Shown: positions 17,378 to 27,263, counted from the first letter of the stretch. The stretch is DNA of 64,000 nucleotides from Microbispora amethystogenes (GCF_016863015.1 NZ_BOOB01000014.1:186001-250000); one strand, 5' to 3'. Program-made: numbers and translations. The notes: a model not told the origin generated them from the letters alone.

Positions 17378-18573
17378 CCGGTCCGACGCCCTGCCCCGCT
17401 GTGATGCCGGACCGGGACGAGCCGCTGGCCGCTCGTCTGGAGCGCGCCCTGAGAGGAGAGACGGCCGCGGCCGTGGAGCTGCGCCACCGCCTGCACGCCG
17501 CGCCCGACCTCTCCGGAGCCGAAGGGCCGACCCGTGACCTGGTCCTGGCCGAACTTCCCGGTCACCCGGTCGATCTGGTGGCCGGCACCGGAGCGCTGGT
17601 GCGCGTCGGCGGTCCCGGCCCGGCCGTCGGCGTACGCGCCGAGCTGGACGCGCTGGCCGTGACCGAGCGGACCGGCGCCTCCTGGGCCTCCACCCGCTCG
17701 GGCCGCATGCACGCCTGCGGTCACGATGTCCACCTCGCCGCGCTGGTCGCGCTGTGCCGGGCCGTCGCCGTGACCCCCGGCGCGCCACCGCTGGTCGCGG
17801 TGCTGCAACCGCGGGAGGAGACCTATCCCTCCGGCGCCCTCGACATCGCCGGGTCGCCGCTCCTGCGCGAGCACGAGATGACCTCGATCATCGGGGCGCA
17901 CGTCCAGCCCACTCTTCCGCAGGGGGAGGTGGCGGCGACCCCCGGCACCGTCAACGCCGCGGCGGACGAGTTCGTCGTCACCGTCACGGGCCGCGGCGGC
18001 CATGCCGCCTACCCACACCTGACCAGGGATCCGGTGCTCGCCCTCGCGCACGTCATCGTCGGGCTGCAGCACATCGTCAGCCGGAACGTCGACCCGGTCA
18101 GCTCCGCCGTGCTCGGTGTCTCGACGCTGCGCGCGGGCAGCGCCTCCAACGTCGTGCCGGACCAGGCTGTGGCGGGCGGCACCCTGCGCGCCATGAACGA
18201 GCCCACCCGCGAGCAGGTGCACACCCACCTGGCCGACGTGGCCGACCTGCTCGCCCGCGCGCATGGCTGCACCGCCGAGGTGACCATCACCCGCGGGGAG
18301 CCGGTCCTGCACAACGATCCCGCGCTCGCCGCGCGGGCAGGCGCCGAGCTGGCCGATCTGGGCCTGACCCCGTCGCGCCCCATGGTCTCCTACGGCGCCG
18401 ACGACTTCTCCTACCTCTCCACCACGCTGCCCGGACTGATGATGTTCGTCGGTGTGGCCACGGGGGAGGAGGTCCGCCTGCACGCGCCCGACTTCCTGCC
18501 TGCCGACCAGGCCGTCACCGACGTGGCACTCGCCATGCTGGCCGGTTATCTCGCCGCCACCGGGCGCGGCTAA
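17374..18573 (+). CDS. M20D amidohydrolase (hippurate / IAA-amino-acid hydrolase type)
   Basis: A 399-residue metal-dependent amidohydrolase. MHACGHDVH carries the Cys/His metal ligands, LQPREET has the catalytic glutamate, and GRGGHAAYPHL is the dimerisation-domain histidine motif. Members cleave N-acyl amino acids. The GTG start overlaps the amidohydrolase stop by four bases (GTGA), making a three-gene operon with the split FluG pair. Its end overlaps the convergent TPR membrane-protein gene by four bases. An ATG at 17404 is a possible alternative start. Confidence 0.88.
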   Translation: MTGPTPCPAVMPDRDEPLAARLERALRGETAAAVELRHRLHAAPDLSGAEGPTRDLVLAELPGHPVDLVAGTGALVRVGGPGPAVGVRAELDALAVTERTGASWASTRSGRMHACGHDVHLAALVALCRAVAVTPGAPPLVAVLQPREETYPSGALDIAGSPLLREHEMTSIIGAHVQPTLPQGEVAATPGTVNAAADEFVVTVTGRGGHAAYPHLTRDPVLALAHVIVGLQHIVSRNVDPVSSAVLGVSTLRAGSASNVVPDQAVAGGTLRAMNEPTREQVHTHLADVADLLARAHGCTAEVTITRGEPVLHNDPALAARAGAELADLGLTPSRPMVSYGADDFSYLSTTLPGLMMFVGVATGEEVRLHAPDFLPADQAVTDVALAMLAGYLAATGRG

Positions 18574-20399
18574 CCGGTGCAGTGGTTCTCGGCGATGGCC
18601 GTGTTCGCGGCGGTGCTGCCGAGGGACGCCGCCGTGGTCCAGTCGGCGCAGGCGGCGCGGGTGTCGCCCAGGCGGGATTCGGCGACGCCGCGCTGGTGAT
18701 AGGCGTCGGCGTATCCGGGGAACAGCCCGATCGCCGTGTTCAGATCGGACACCGCCCCCTGGGGGTTGCCCAGCTCGGTCCCGGCGACGCCCCGGAGATA
18801 GTACGCCTCCGCCAGTTGCGGGTCGTACTGAACGGCAGTGGAGAGGTCCGCGTACGCCCCCTGGTAGTCGCGCAGGGCGATCCTGGTCTTGCCGCGCTCG
18901 TTGTAGCCGGCGGCGAAGGTCGGCAGCCGCGACACGACGTTGTCGAGTTCGGTGAGGGCCCCCGAATAGTCGCCGTTGTGATACTTCGTCATGCCCAGGT
19001 AGTGGTGCGCGAGCATGAAGTCCGGGTCGAGTGCGACGGTGCGCTCGAAGTCCGCGGTGGCGCCGCCGTACCGGCCGTCGCGGAACCTGGCGATGCCCCG
19101 GGCGTTGTACGTGAACGCCACGCCGGGTTCCTTGGCGATGGCGTCGCTCATGATGGTCTCCGTGTCCCGCCAGGCGGTGTTCCGGATCACCGTCAGCGTG
19201 GCGAAGAACGCGACGAAAGCCGCCATCGCCCCGATCGCGGCGACCCGCAGCCAGCGGTGACGGTGCCGGATCGCCTGCTCCGCGAAACAGGCCGCGATCA
19301 GGAACAGGCCGAGATAGGGCAGGTACACGTACCTGTTGGCGTGGTAGCCGTCGATGAGGAGCACCGCTTGGGCCGGGGCGACGCCCACCAGGAAGAACCC
19401 GAGCCCGAACACCACGACCCTGCGGGTTCGCCTGACGAGCAGGAGAACGGCGGCTCCGGCAGCGAGGGCGAGCGGGACGAGGAAGTAGGCCCAGGGCAGC
19501 GGTGCGTGGGGGTACTCGTAGGCGAGGGACAGGCGCAGCGGATAGACCGCCTGCACCAGGTGGTTGCCCACCGCCGAGCAGGCCAGGAGGAACCGATCGA
19601 GGATCGTGTACCCCTGCGGCGGGACCACGTCCTCACGCACGTTCAGCGCGACGAGAACCGCGGCCGCGGAGACGGCGAGGAAGGGAATCTTCTCCAGCAG
19701 CAGGCGCCGGGACAGCGGGCGGCCCCGGAAGAAGTCCACGAGGAACAACATGAGGGGCAGCACGACCGCGGTCGACTTGGAGAGCACGGCCAGCCCGAAA
19801 AGGAGCATCGACCAGACCAGCGGCGGCCACCGCTCCGACTCCAGACGACGCAGGTACGCCAGCAGCGCGGCCAGCGAGAAGAGCGTGGCCAGGAGGTTGC
19901 TGCGGGTGGAGATCCACGCGACCGTGTCCACGTTCACGGGATGGATCGCGAACGCCGCCGCCACGAAGGCGGCCGGGAAGAGGCGTCCGATCAGCCGGCG
20001 GGTCAGCAGGAACACCAGGACCACGTTGACCAGGTGCAGCACCACGTTGGTGAAGTGGTACGCGCCCGCCGCGCCCTGCCCGAACAGGTAGTCCACCGCG
20101 TACGACACGTACACCAGCGGTGTGTACATGAACTGGAGCGGAGTCGTGAACCAGTGGCCGATGTTGGCCGCGCTGAACTCCCGGATGGAGATGTTGTCGA
20201 TCACGCCCTCGGGATCGTCGAAATAGACGAAGCCGTTGCCGATGCCGTTGGCGTGCACGGCGAAGGCCACCGCGACGATCGCGAAGAGGATCTGCCGTCG
20301 CAGGGTGCGATCCTGCGCCTCGTCCGAGGCCCCGCGCGCGACCGCGGCGCGAGCGTTTCGGCGGGTGGCCGGCCGGGCGGCCGGGCGGGCGGGGGTCAT
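18570..20399 (-). CDS. TMTC-like membrane protein with C-terminal TPR repeats
   Basis: A 609-residue protein. About ten transmembrane helices (30-420) contain the early luminal-type acidic motif YFDDPEGVIDN expected of GT-C glycosyltransferases, plus AIHPVNVDTVAWISTRSNLLA, close to eukaryotic TMTC proteins. Residues from about 425 to 600 form four or five TPR units (AFTYNARGIARFRDGRYGGA, AAGYNERGKTRIALRDY, AEAYYLRGVAGTELGN, ADAYHQRGVAESRLGD) on the other side of the membrane. TMTC proteins O-mannosylate cadherin-type domains; in bacteria the acceptor is unknown. It is a single-gene unit facing the M20D gene. Confidence 0.8.
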   Translation of the reverse strand: MTPARPAARPATRRNARAAVARGASDEAQDRTLRRQILFAIVAVAFAVHANGIGNGFVYFDDPEGVIDNISIREFSAANIGHWFTTPLQFMYTPLVYVSYAVDYLFGQGAAGAYHFTNVVLHLVNVVLVFLLTRRLIGRLFPAAFVAAAFAIHPVNVDTVAWISTRSNLLATLFSLAALLAYLRRLESERWPPLVWSMLLFGLAVLSKSTAVVLPLMLFLVDFFRGRPLSRRLLLEKIPFLAVSAAAVLVALNVREDVVPPQGYTILDRFLLACSAVGNHLVQAVYPLRLSLAYEYPHAPLPWAYFLVPLALAAGAAVLLLVRRTRRVVVFGLGFFLVGVAPAQAVLLIDGYHANRYVYLPYLGLFLIAACFAEQAIRHRHRWLRVAAIGAMAAFVAFFATLTVIRNTAWRDTETIMSDAIAKEPGVAFTYNARGIARFRDGRYGGATADFERTVALDPDFMLAHHYLGMTKYHNGDYSGALTELDNVVSRLPTFAAGYNERGKTRIALRDYQGAYADLSTAVQYDPQLAEAYYLRGVAGTELGNPQGAVSDLNTAIGLFPGYADAYHQRGVAESRLGDTRAACADWTTAASLGSTAANTAIAENHCTG

Positions 20400-21130
20400 C
20401 GCACCTCTCCAGCGGGCAACGGGCGCCGGACCCGCCCGGACGGCGGACCCGGTGACATATCAGGTAAGGGCCGGGAGCGGAGGCCACCCGGGCTCCACCC
20501 CTTGGTGCGCGGTTCTCCCACCATCACGCGACTTCCTGAGGTCTGTCAGCGTTCAGAACGGCGGGGGCCGCTCTGAGGCGCCTCCCTCTCCGGATGGCTG
20601 CCGGTGGTGGTGCAGCGGAGCAAATAGGACGCGATGGGATGCGTCAAGAAATCGGCCGTTCCCGGTGCGGAGCGCCCGGCCGCGACGATCGCCTGACCAG
20701 GGAGGTTCGGGACTCTCCTTGAGCGTCCTGCTGAAACGTTCACCTGCGGTGTCTTTACCGGTTCTGTGGTCTGATCGCCCGGCGCCGTCCGGCGAACCGA
20801 TTCGTGATCGAGGCGATGGAATTTTCAGGCCGGGCGCCGGCAGGCCTGTCCGAGGGCGGCGCGAACTCCGACGTCAGCGGTGCCCGCGGGCGCCGGAAGC
20901 GGCTTTCGTACGGATTTGGACTGGCGCACGGCCTGCGGACCTTGACATCATCTCCGATCATGAGCGCGTCCGCGCTCGCCCGTACGGCCCCCGGTGCGGC
21001 AGGACCCCCGGCGCGCCCTCGGCCGCGCGGAGCACGACCGGTCCGGCGGCAGACTCCGCCGGAGGCGGAAGGACGTACGGCCACCGCGCACGCACGGCGG
21101 TGCCGGCAGGTGCGAGTGGAGGGGCGGCAC
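20400..21130. other. 731-base stretch without a recognisable gene
   Basis: This gap lies between two divergent membrane-protein genes. Open frames here run on both strands but have arginine/proline/serine-rich shadow composition and no recognisable domain. A TTGACA at about 20942 has no matching -10 box. It presumably contains the promoters of both flanking genes; I see nothing else I can support. Confidence 0.5.
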
Positions 21131-22378
21131 GTGACGGCTTCTGTCCAGGAGACCGGCCGCGACCCGGAGCACGGGGAGCGGGCCGGGACGGACCCGGAGG
21201 AGCGCGCGCCGGAGGCGGAGGAGCCAGGGCGCGGCGACGAGGGTCCTCCGCCTGAGGACGCCTCCGCCGAGGCGGCGGAGCGGAAGGCCACGGTCCGCGA
21301 CGCGCTGCTGCTGTGGGTCGGCACCAGGGCCGGGATCATCCTGATGGCGGTCTACGGCGTCCTGGCCGTCTCCGGCACCAACCGGGCCCCGCTGCTGGAG
21401 CGGTGGCACTACTGGGACGTCGACCTGTTCCGGGAGATCGCGGAGTTCGGCTACGACGGCGACCCGAGCCAGGACCCCGATCCCGGGCTGCCGGCCTTCT
21501 TCCCCGGCCTGCCGCTGGCGCTGCGCCTGGTCCACCTGGTGGTCCAGGACTGGACCCTGGCCGGGCTGATCATCTCGTTCGTGGCCGGCGCGGTGGCGAT
21601 GGTGGCGCTGGCCAAGCTCGCCGACCTGGAGAGGCCCGTCGGCGCCGGGCGCTGGGCGGTGCTGGCTCTGCTGCTGTGCCCGCCCGCCGTCTTCCTGTTC
21701 GCCGGTTACTCTGAGGCGCTCTTCCTCGCCTTCGCGCTGCCCGCCTGGCTGGCCGTACGGCACCGCAACTGGCCGCTGGCCTGCGCTTTAGCGGCCGGGG
21801 CGTCGTGCGTACGGGTGACCGGCCTGTTCCTGGCCGCGGCGCTGGTGACGGAGTTCGTCGTCAGCAGGATCCGCAGGGACGGCTGGACCGGCTGGCGGGA
21901 CGCGCCCTGGCTGCTGCTGCCGTTCGCGCCGATCGTCGCCTACTCCGCCTACCAGCACTCCCGTACGGGTGACTGGCTGGCCTGGAACCACGCCCAGGAG
22001 GCCGGTTGGGGTCGCCGGATGGTCTGGCCCTGGGAGTCGTTCCGCTCGACCTGGGACATGACCGGCGACGCCACGTTCGGGCCGATGTTCCGCCTGGAAC
22101 TCGCGGTGGCGATCGTGGGGCTTCTCCTGCTCGTCTGGCTCCTGGTCACCCGCCGCTGGGCCGAGTTCGTCTACGTCGGGCTCCAGGTGGCGGTGCTGAC
22201 CACGTCGACGTTCTACATGTCGATGCCCCGGGGAGCGCTGCTGTGGTGGCCGCTGTGGGTGCTCATCGGCCGCGTGGCCGTCCGGCGCCGATGGGTGATC
22301 ATCCTCTACGCCACGGTGATAGGACCGCTCACGGTGCCGATGGTGATCTCCTTCATGAACAGCTCCTGGACCGGCTAA
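21131..22378 (+). CDS. PIG-V-like mannosyltransferase, integral membrane
   Basis: A 415-residue protein. Residues 1-60 are a charged, Glu/Pro-rich cytoplasmic tail. About nine hydrophobic helices follow, with LLERWHYWDVDLFREIAEFGYD after the first helix (the tryptophan-aspartate motif of the PIG-V/GT-C group) and PGLPAFFPGLPLALRL next. PIG-V-like actinobacterial proteins use polyprenyl-phosphate mannose. I start at GTG 21131 because GGAGGGG lies eight bases upstream; the open frame continues to 20804 with no coding character. Acceptor unknown. Confidence 0.8.
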   Translation: MTASVQETGRDPEHGERAGTDPEERAPEAEEPGRGDEGPPPEDASAEAAERKATVRDALLLWVGTRAGIILMAVYGVLAVSGTNRAPLLERWHYWDVDLFREIAEFGYDGDPSQDPDPGLPAFFPGLPLALRLVHLVVQDWTLAGLIISFVAGAVAMVALAKLADLERPVGAGRWAVLALLLCPPAVFLFAGYSEALFLAFALPAWLAVRHRNWPLACALAAGASCVRVTGLFLAAALVTEFVVSRIRRDGWTGWRDAPWLLLPFAPIVAYSAYQHSRTGDWLAWNHAQEAGWGRRMVWPWESFRSTWDMTGDATFGPMFRLELAVAIVGLLLLVWLLVTRRWAEFVYVGLQVAVLTTSTFYMSMPRGALLWWPLWVLIGRVAVRRRWVIILYATVIGPLTVPMVISFMNSSWTG

Positions 22379-22409
22379 GGGGCTTATGGGCACGGCCTAG
22401 AGTGGGAGG

Positions 22410-23021
22410 ATGCTGATCCACCCGTGGGACGCGGCGTCGGAGGAGGAGGCGCTGGCCTTCGTCCGGGCGAGCGAGTTCGGCCACCTCGTCGCGTCGGGAC
22501 GCGGTCGCGATGTGCCGGTCGTCGTGCCGACCCAGTTCCTCCTCGCCGACTCTTCGACGGTCCTGCTCCATCTGGCCCGGCCCAACCCCGTCTGGGCCGC
22601 GATCGAGGAGAACCCCGCGGTCCTGCTGTCCCTGGCCGGAGACTGGGCGTACGTCAGGGGCGCGTGGAAGGCGCTGCCGGGCACCGGCGAGGACCCCCGG
22701 CTCGGCATCCCGACCACCTACTACGCCGCCGTGCAGCTGGTCTGCCACGGTGAGATCGTGGACGACGCGGAGGGCAAGGCGGAGATCCTCCGCGCCCAGC
22801 TCGCCCGGCTCGACCACGGGCTCGCCGACCCCGCCGAGCACCGCAGGTCCCTGCCCGGGATCCGGGGCCTGCGGCTCTCGATCCAGAAGATCGACGGCAA
22901 GTTCAAGTACGGCGGGAACGCGGACGAGGCCCACCGCCGGTACGTCGCCGAACGGCTCGCCGAGCGCGGCGGCCCCGGGGACGAGGCCGCCCGCGCTCAT
23001 CTGCTCCGCCGGCTGGGCTGA
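22410..23021 (+). CDS. PaiB-family FMN-binding protein
   Basis: A 203-residue protein of the PaiB / FMN-binding negative transcriptional regulator family, a split beta-barrel related to pyridoxamine-phosphate oxidase. Typical strings are MLIHPWDAASEEEALAFV, HLVASGRGRDVPVVVPTQF, VWAAIEENPAVLLSLAGDWAYV and IPTTYYAAVQLVCHGEI. PaiB in Bacillus represses protease and sporulation genes, but for actinobacterial members an enzymatic or flavin-sensing role is equally possible. A frameshifted paralogue is present at 30212. Confidence 0.88.
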   Translation: MLIHPWDAASEEEALAFVRASEFGHLVASGRGRDVPVVVPTQFLLADSSTVLLHLARPNPVWAAIEENPAVLLSLAGDWAYVRGAWKALPGTGEDPRLGIPTTYYAAVQLVCHGEIVDDAEGKAEILRAQLARLDHGLADPAEHRRSLPGIRGLRLSIQKIDGKFKYGGNADEAHRRYVAERLAERGGPGDEAARAHLLRRLG

Positions 23022-23042
23022 CCGGCCGCGAATCGGCGGTCA
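23019..23042. terminator. Possible bidirectional hairpin between convergent genes
   Basis: TGACCG (23019-23024) and CGGTCA (23037-23042) form a six-base stem across the 18-base gap between the PaiB-like gene and pntB, including both stop codons. No T-run follows, as usual at this GC level. Weak evidence. Confidence 0.3.
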
Positions 23043-24446
23043 GAGCGCGGCGACGATCTCCTCGACGCGCTGCCGGGCGTCGCCGAAGAGCATCCGGGTG
23101 TTGTCGCGGAAGAACAGGGGGTTCTGCACGCCCGCGTAGCCGGTGGCCATCGACCGTTTGAAGACGACGACCCGGTCGGCCTCCCACACGCGCAGGACGG
23201 GCATGCCGGCGATGGGGCTGCCGGGGTCCTCCACGGCCGCCGGGTTGACGGTGTCGTTGGCCCCGATGACCAGGACGACCGACGTCCCGGCGAAGTCGTC
23301 GTTGATCTCGTCCATCTCCAGCACCACGTCGTACGGCACCTTCGCCTCGGCGAGCAGGACGTTCATGTGGCCCGGCAGGCGGCCGGCGACGGGATGGATG
23401 CCGAAGCGGACCTCCACCCCGCGGTCGCGGAGCCTGCGGGTGAGCTCGGCCACGGGATACTGCGCCTGGGCGACCGCCATGCCGTACCCGGGAGCGATGA
23501 TCACGGACTTGGCGTCCTTGAGCAGTTCGGCGGTGTCGCCGGCCGTGATCTCCTGGTGCTCGCCGTAGTCGGTGTCGACGGCGTGTCCCGCCTCGACGCC
23601 GAAGCCCCCGGCGATCACCGACAGGAACGAGCGGTTCATCGCCTGGCACATGATGTACGACAGGTAGGCACCGGACGAGCCCACCAGGGCGCCGGTGACG
23701 ATCAGCAGGTTGTTGTCGAGCAGGAAGCCGGACGCCGCGGCCGCCCAGCCGGAGTAGCTGTTGAGCATGGAGACCACGACGGGCATGTCGCCGCCGCCGA
23801 TGGAGGCGACGAGGTGCCAGCCGAGCGACAGCGCCACCACGGTCAGCGCGACGAGCAGCCCGAGGCTGGGGGAGGCAACGAAGAGCACGGTCAGGACCGC
23901 GAACGCGGCGAGCGCGCCCAGGTTCAGGTGGTTCTTGCCGGGCAGCGTCATCGGCCGGGCGTCGATGCGGGCCGACAGTTTGAGGAACGCGACGACCGAC
24001 CCGGTGAAGGTCAGCGCCCCGATGAACACCCCGACGGACACCTCGGCGTGATGGATGCCCAGCAGCGAGCCGGCGGCCTCCGGTCGCGCCGCGCCGCCCT
24101 CCTCGACCTGGAGGAAGCCGTTCCACCCCACCAGTACGGCGGCGAGGCCGACGAAGCTGTGCAGGATGGCGATCAGCTCCGGCATGGCGGTCATCTCGAC
24201 GACCCGGGCCCGCCAGAGCCCGACGGCGGCGCCGATCGCCATCGCGGCCACGAGCAGGGCGACCGCGAGGGTGTCACCGCCGTCCGCGGCGAGGGCGACC
24301 GTCGCGGCGAGGGCGACGACCATGCCGGCGACGCCGGACACGACACCGGAGCGCGCGGTCTCGTGCCTGGACAGGCCCGCGAGGCTGAGGATGAACAGCA
24401 GGGCCGCGACGATGTAGGCGGCCTGCGCGGCGGTGGTGAGAGTCAC
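23040..24446 (-). CDS. pntB: NAD(P) transhydrogenase subunit beta
   Basis: A 468-residue membrane protein. Nine or so helices carry the proton channel ([36 protein letters not shown]), and the C-terminal ~180 residues form the NADP-binding domain III ([47 protein letters not shown]). With the alpha subunit it couples proton entry to NADP reduction by NADH. The GTG start at 24446 has GAGGAGCT just upstream and lies two bases after the pntA stop. Confidence 0.95.
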   Translation of the reverse strand: MTLTTAAQAAYIVAALLFILSLAGLSRHETARSGVVSGVAGMVVALAATVALAADGGDTLAVALLVAAMAIGAAVGLWRARVVEMTAMPELIAILHSFVGLAAVLVGWNGFLQVEEGGAARPEAAGSLLGIHHAEVSVGVFIGALTFTGSVVAFLKLSARIDARPMTLPGKNHLNLGALAAFAVLTVLFVASPSLGLLVALTVVALSLGWHLVASIGGGDMPVVVSMLNSYSGWAAAASGFLLDNNLLIVTGALVGSSGAYLSYIMCQAMNRSFLSVIAGGFGVEAGHAVDTDYGEHQEITAGDTAELLKDAKSVIIAPGYGMAVAQAQYPVAELTRRLRDRGVEVRFGIHPVAGRLPGHMNVLLAEAKVPYDVVLEMDEINDDFAGTSVVLVIGANDTVNPAAVEDPGSPIAGMPVLRVWEADRVVVFKRSMATGYAGVQNPLFFRDNTRMLFGDARQRVEEIVAAL

Positions 24447-24448
24447 GG

Positions 24449-25993
24449 TCAGCTCCTCGTGAACATGCCGAGCATGCGCCGGGTCACGGCGAAGCCGCCG
24501 AAGATGTTGATGCTCGCCAGCAGGATCGCGACGAACGCCAGGGCGGTGACCACCCCGCCCCCCTGTCCGATCTGCAGCAGCGCGCCGACGACGATGATCC
24601 CGGAGACGGCGTTGGTGATCGACATCAGCGGCGTGTGCAGCGCGTGGTGGACGTTCCCGATGACGTAGTAGCCGATCACGATCGACAGGACGAAGACGGT
24701 CAGGTGCTCGATCAGCGCGTTCGGCGAGAAGGCGGTCAGCAGGAACAACGCGACGGCGACGGCGGCGACGAGCAGATGCCGTCGCCGGCCCGGCGGGGGT
24801 GACGGCGTCGCCACGGGCGCCGGAGGCGCCGCGGCGGGTGCGGCGGGGGCCGCGCTGACCGCGATCGGCGGGGGCGGCCAGGTCTTCTCGCCGTCGCGGA
24901 CGACGGTCATCGCCCGCTGCACGGGGTCGTCGAAGTCCAGCCTCAGGTGGCCGTCCTGGTCCGGCGTGAGCAGTTTCATCAGGTTGACGAGGTTGGTGCC
25001 GTACAGCTGCGAGGCCTGCGCGGGGAGCCGCCCGGCGAGGTCGGTGTATCCGATGATCGTCACGCCGTTGCCGGTGACGACCACCTCCCCGGCCCGGGTG
25101 CCGGCGACGTTCCCGCCCTGCGCGGCGGCCATGTCGACGATGACGCTGCCCGGGCGCATCAGCGCCACGTGCTCGGCCGTGAGCAGCGTGGGGGCCGGAC
25201 GCCCGGGGATGAGCGCCGTGGTGACGACGATGTCCACGTCCGCGGCCTGCTCGGCGTACATCTCGGCGGCGCGCAGGTCGTAGTCCTGCGAGGTCTCCCT
25301 GGCGTACCCGTCCGCGCCCGACCGCTGGGCGACCCCGACGTCGAGGAACTCCGCGCCGAGCGACCGCACCTGTTCGGCCACCTCGGGCCGGGGGTCGGTG
25401 GCCCGCACGATCGCCCCCAGGCTGACGGCCGTGGCCGTCGCCGCCAGCCCGGCCACGCCCGCCCCCGCCACGAGGACCTTCGCCGGCGGGATCTTCCCGG
25501 CCGCGGTCACCTGGCCGGTGAAGAACCGCCCGAACGCGTGCGCCGCCTCGATCACCGCGCGATATCCGGCGATGTTCGCCATCGAGCTCAGCACGTCGAG
25601 CGACTGCGCGCGGGAGATGCGGGGCACGGCGTCCATCGCCAGCACGGTCACCGGCCGCCGCGCGAGCGAATCCAGCAGGCCCGGGTTCGCCGCCGGGCCG
25701 ATCAGGGAGACGAGCGTCGCGCCGTCGGGCAGCGCCGCGATCTCCTCCTCCGCCGGAGCGTTCACCTTCAGCACCACGTCGGCGCCCCACGTCTCCGCCC
25801 GGCCGCCGATCCGCGCGCCCGCCCCGGCGTACGCGTCGTCGGTGAAGCCCGACCTCTCGCCGGCGCCCGATTCGACGATCACGTCGTAGCCGAGTGAGAG
25901 CAGTTGCGGGATCGTGGCCGGGGTGGCCGCCACCCGGGTCTCACCCGGCGCCGATTCGGCGACGACGCCCAGGCGCTGAGCTGGATGACTCAT
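24449..25993 (-). CDS. pntA: NAD(P) transhydrogenase subunit alpha (single-chain, PntAA+PntAB)
   Basis: A 514-residue protein. Residues 1-375 form the NAD-binding domain I ([35 protein letters not shown] Rossmann motif, [10 protein letters not shown]). An Ala/Pro linker (about 380-410) is followed by four helices ([40 protein letters not shown]). Many actinobacteria split this subunit into two genes; here it is fused as in E. coli. The ATG at 25993 begins the operon pntA-pntB. Confidence 0.95.
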   Translation of the reverse strand: MSHPAQRLGVVAESAPGETRVAATPATIPQLLSLGYDVIVESGAGERSGFTDDAYAGAGARIGGRAETWGADVVLKVNAPAEEEIAALPDGATLVSLIGPAANPGLLDSLARRPVTVLAMDAVPRISRAQSLDVLSSMANIAGYRAVIEAAHAFGRFFTGQVTAAGKIPPAKVLVAGAGVAGLAATATAVSLGAIVRATDPRPEVAEQVRSLGAEFLDVGVAQRSGADGYARETSQDYDLRAAEMYAEQAADVDIVVTTALIPGRPAPTLLTAEHVALMRPGSVIVDMAAAQGGNVAGTRAGEVVVTGNGVTIIGYTDLAGRLPAQASQLYGTNLVNLMKLLTPDQDGHLRLDFDDPVQRAMTVVRDGEKTWPPPPIAVSAAPAAPAAAPPAPVATPSPPPGRRRHLLVAAVAVALFLLTAFSPNALIEHLTVFVLSIVIGYYVIGNVHHALHTPLMSITNAVSGIIVVGALLQIGQGGGVVTALAFVAILLASINIFGGFAVTRRMLGMFTRS

Positions 25994-26229
25994 CGCGGCA
26001 ATGGTCCTTCCTGTCAGGCGGGTCGCCGGGTGGCCGGCCCCGCTGCCGCACCGCCCGCCGCTCGCTTGTGGGTCGCGGTGGTCTGGCACGGCGGCCTGCC
26101 ACGCGCCGCCGTAGGGCGGCGGTGAAAGGGGTGGATGCGATTTGACGTGAGTAACGTGGAGATTGTCCCGACTTTCCCGCGCAGGGATCAAGGGATACCC
26201 GCCGGTGGTTGCCCACACGGCATGACTCC

Positions 26230-26524
26230 TCACCTCTCCCGCTTCCCCGGGCGCTGCGATTTCATCCACGACGCCGGCCTGTCAGGCGAAAACCCGAGTT
26301 CGTCGGTGGCACATGCGGGGCGGCGCACCGGCCGAGGGAGTCCACCTGAACGCGGCACACTTCGTACGGGCCGGTCGACTTCGCCTTTGACCTCCTCCGC
26401 CCCCTTGTTCGCCGCGAACACCACCACCGCGAAGCACCCGCCAAGGAGCAGCAGGAGAAGCGCCGACAACGGCCAGGATCAGACCCACATCGGACTTCCT
26501 CGGTGGCGGGTGCGGCGGGTAGCC
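26230..26524 (-). pseudogene. Broken gene for a small proline-rich single-helix membrane protein
   Basis: Two frames complement each other. One gives GYPPHPPPRKSDVGLILAVVG, and the next continues LLLLLLGGCFAVVVFAANKG followed by AEEVKGEVD, which together resemble a common actinobacterial layout: proline-rich cytoplasmic tail, one helix, then an acidic linker and a small extracellular domain. The frame is broken at least once inside the helix and probably again after it. The 5' end is cut off eight bases from an IS701 relic. Function of the family is not known. Confidence 0.45.
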
Positions 26525-26531
26525 CGTGGCA

Positions 26532-26819
26532 CAACGCTCGCAACCCGGGGTCACGCCCGTAGCCGGCGTCGGCCACCAGGTACGCGAACGGGGTCTGCGC
26601 ATCCACCTCCTGCTGAAGCATCTCGATCACCAGGTGCGGCTTGGTGGCGAACGCGACGTCCTGGGGCACTCCGGACGCCGCCCGCCGCGGCCCGTCATGC
26701 GCCCAGGACTCCGGCAGGTAAAACCGGCGGTTGATGAACGCGTGCCCGGCCGCCGAGGCCTAGGTGAGCATCGGCATGACCTGGCAGTTGCCCGCCTTGT
26801 CCGACCATTTCGTCACCCT
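26532..26819 (-). pseudogene. IS701-family transposase relic (DDE)
   Basis: The minus strand encodes DKAGNCQVMPMLT, an in-frame TAG at 26762-26760, then ASAAGHAFINRRFYLPESW, DVAFATKPHLVIEMLQQ and YLVADAGYGRDPGLRAL. This matches the internal part of IS701-type transposases (NCQV, LYLPxSW, FATKPxLAxxML, ADxxYG). Both ends and the N-terminal catalytic part are missing, so it is a dead fragment. No terminal repeats are recognisable. Confidence 0.75.
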
Positions 26820-26843
26820 GCTCCTCCGGCGCGTCCGACCCCG

Positions 26844-27263
26844 TCAGCGGCGCAGCAGCCGTACCAGGCGGAAGCCCGCCAGGACGCCGACTCCGAGGTG
26901 GGCCGTGACGAGGGTGATCTGGAAGACCCGCTGACCCGCGGTGAGGTCGGCGGCGTAGCCGCCGTCGTAGAAGCCGGACATGAAGGCGAGCACTCCGGCG
27001 ACGGCCAGGAGGGCCGAGGCGGGGACGGCGACGCCGCGATGACGCCGGGTCGCGCCGGTGACCAGCAGGACCTGCGCGATCATCATCGGAATCGGCGCCG
27101 ACAGCCGCGCCTGCGGCCCGAGGGCGTCGAGCAGGGTCGGGCTGAGGCCGGCGGACAGGGAGATCACCGCGCCGGTGACATCCATGGCGAGCAGCAGGCC
27201 CACACCGGCGACGAGCGCGGACGCTAGCGGGCGAGCGGCGGGTGTGGTGGCGGGTGCGGACAT
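26844..27263 (-). CDS. Small four-helix membrane protein of unknown function
   Basis: A 139-residue protein with four hydrophobic stretches (ALVAGVGLLLAMDVTGAVIS, APIPMMIAQVLLVTG, SALLAVAGVLAFMSGFY, ITLVTAHLGVGVLAGFRLV). No enzymatic motif. It is divergent from a sensor kinase gene across 144 bases, so it could be a target of that two-component system. I do not recognise the family with confidence. Confidence 0.7.
   Translation of the reverse strand: MSAPATTPAARPLASALVAGVGLLLAMDVTGAVISLSAGLSPTLLDALGPQARLSAPIPMMIAQVLLVTGATRRHRGVAVPASALLAVAGVLAFMSGFYDGGYAADLTAGQRVFQITLVTAHLGVGVLAGFRLVRLLRR

Noticed and set aside
17754-20576. A 940-codon plus-strand open frame across the M20D and TMTC-like genes
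   Set aside because: It overlaps two well-supported genes in the wrong frame or strand and shows no domain.
20942-20971. TTGACA that could be a -35 box
   Set aside because: No acceptable -10 hexamer occurs at 16-18 bases; the region is GC-rich downstream.
20755-21255. Open frames on both strands in the gap before the PIG-V-like gene
   Set aside because: Ser/Arg/Pro-rich translations without motifs or ribosome sites; the PIG-V-like gene has a clear start at 21131.
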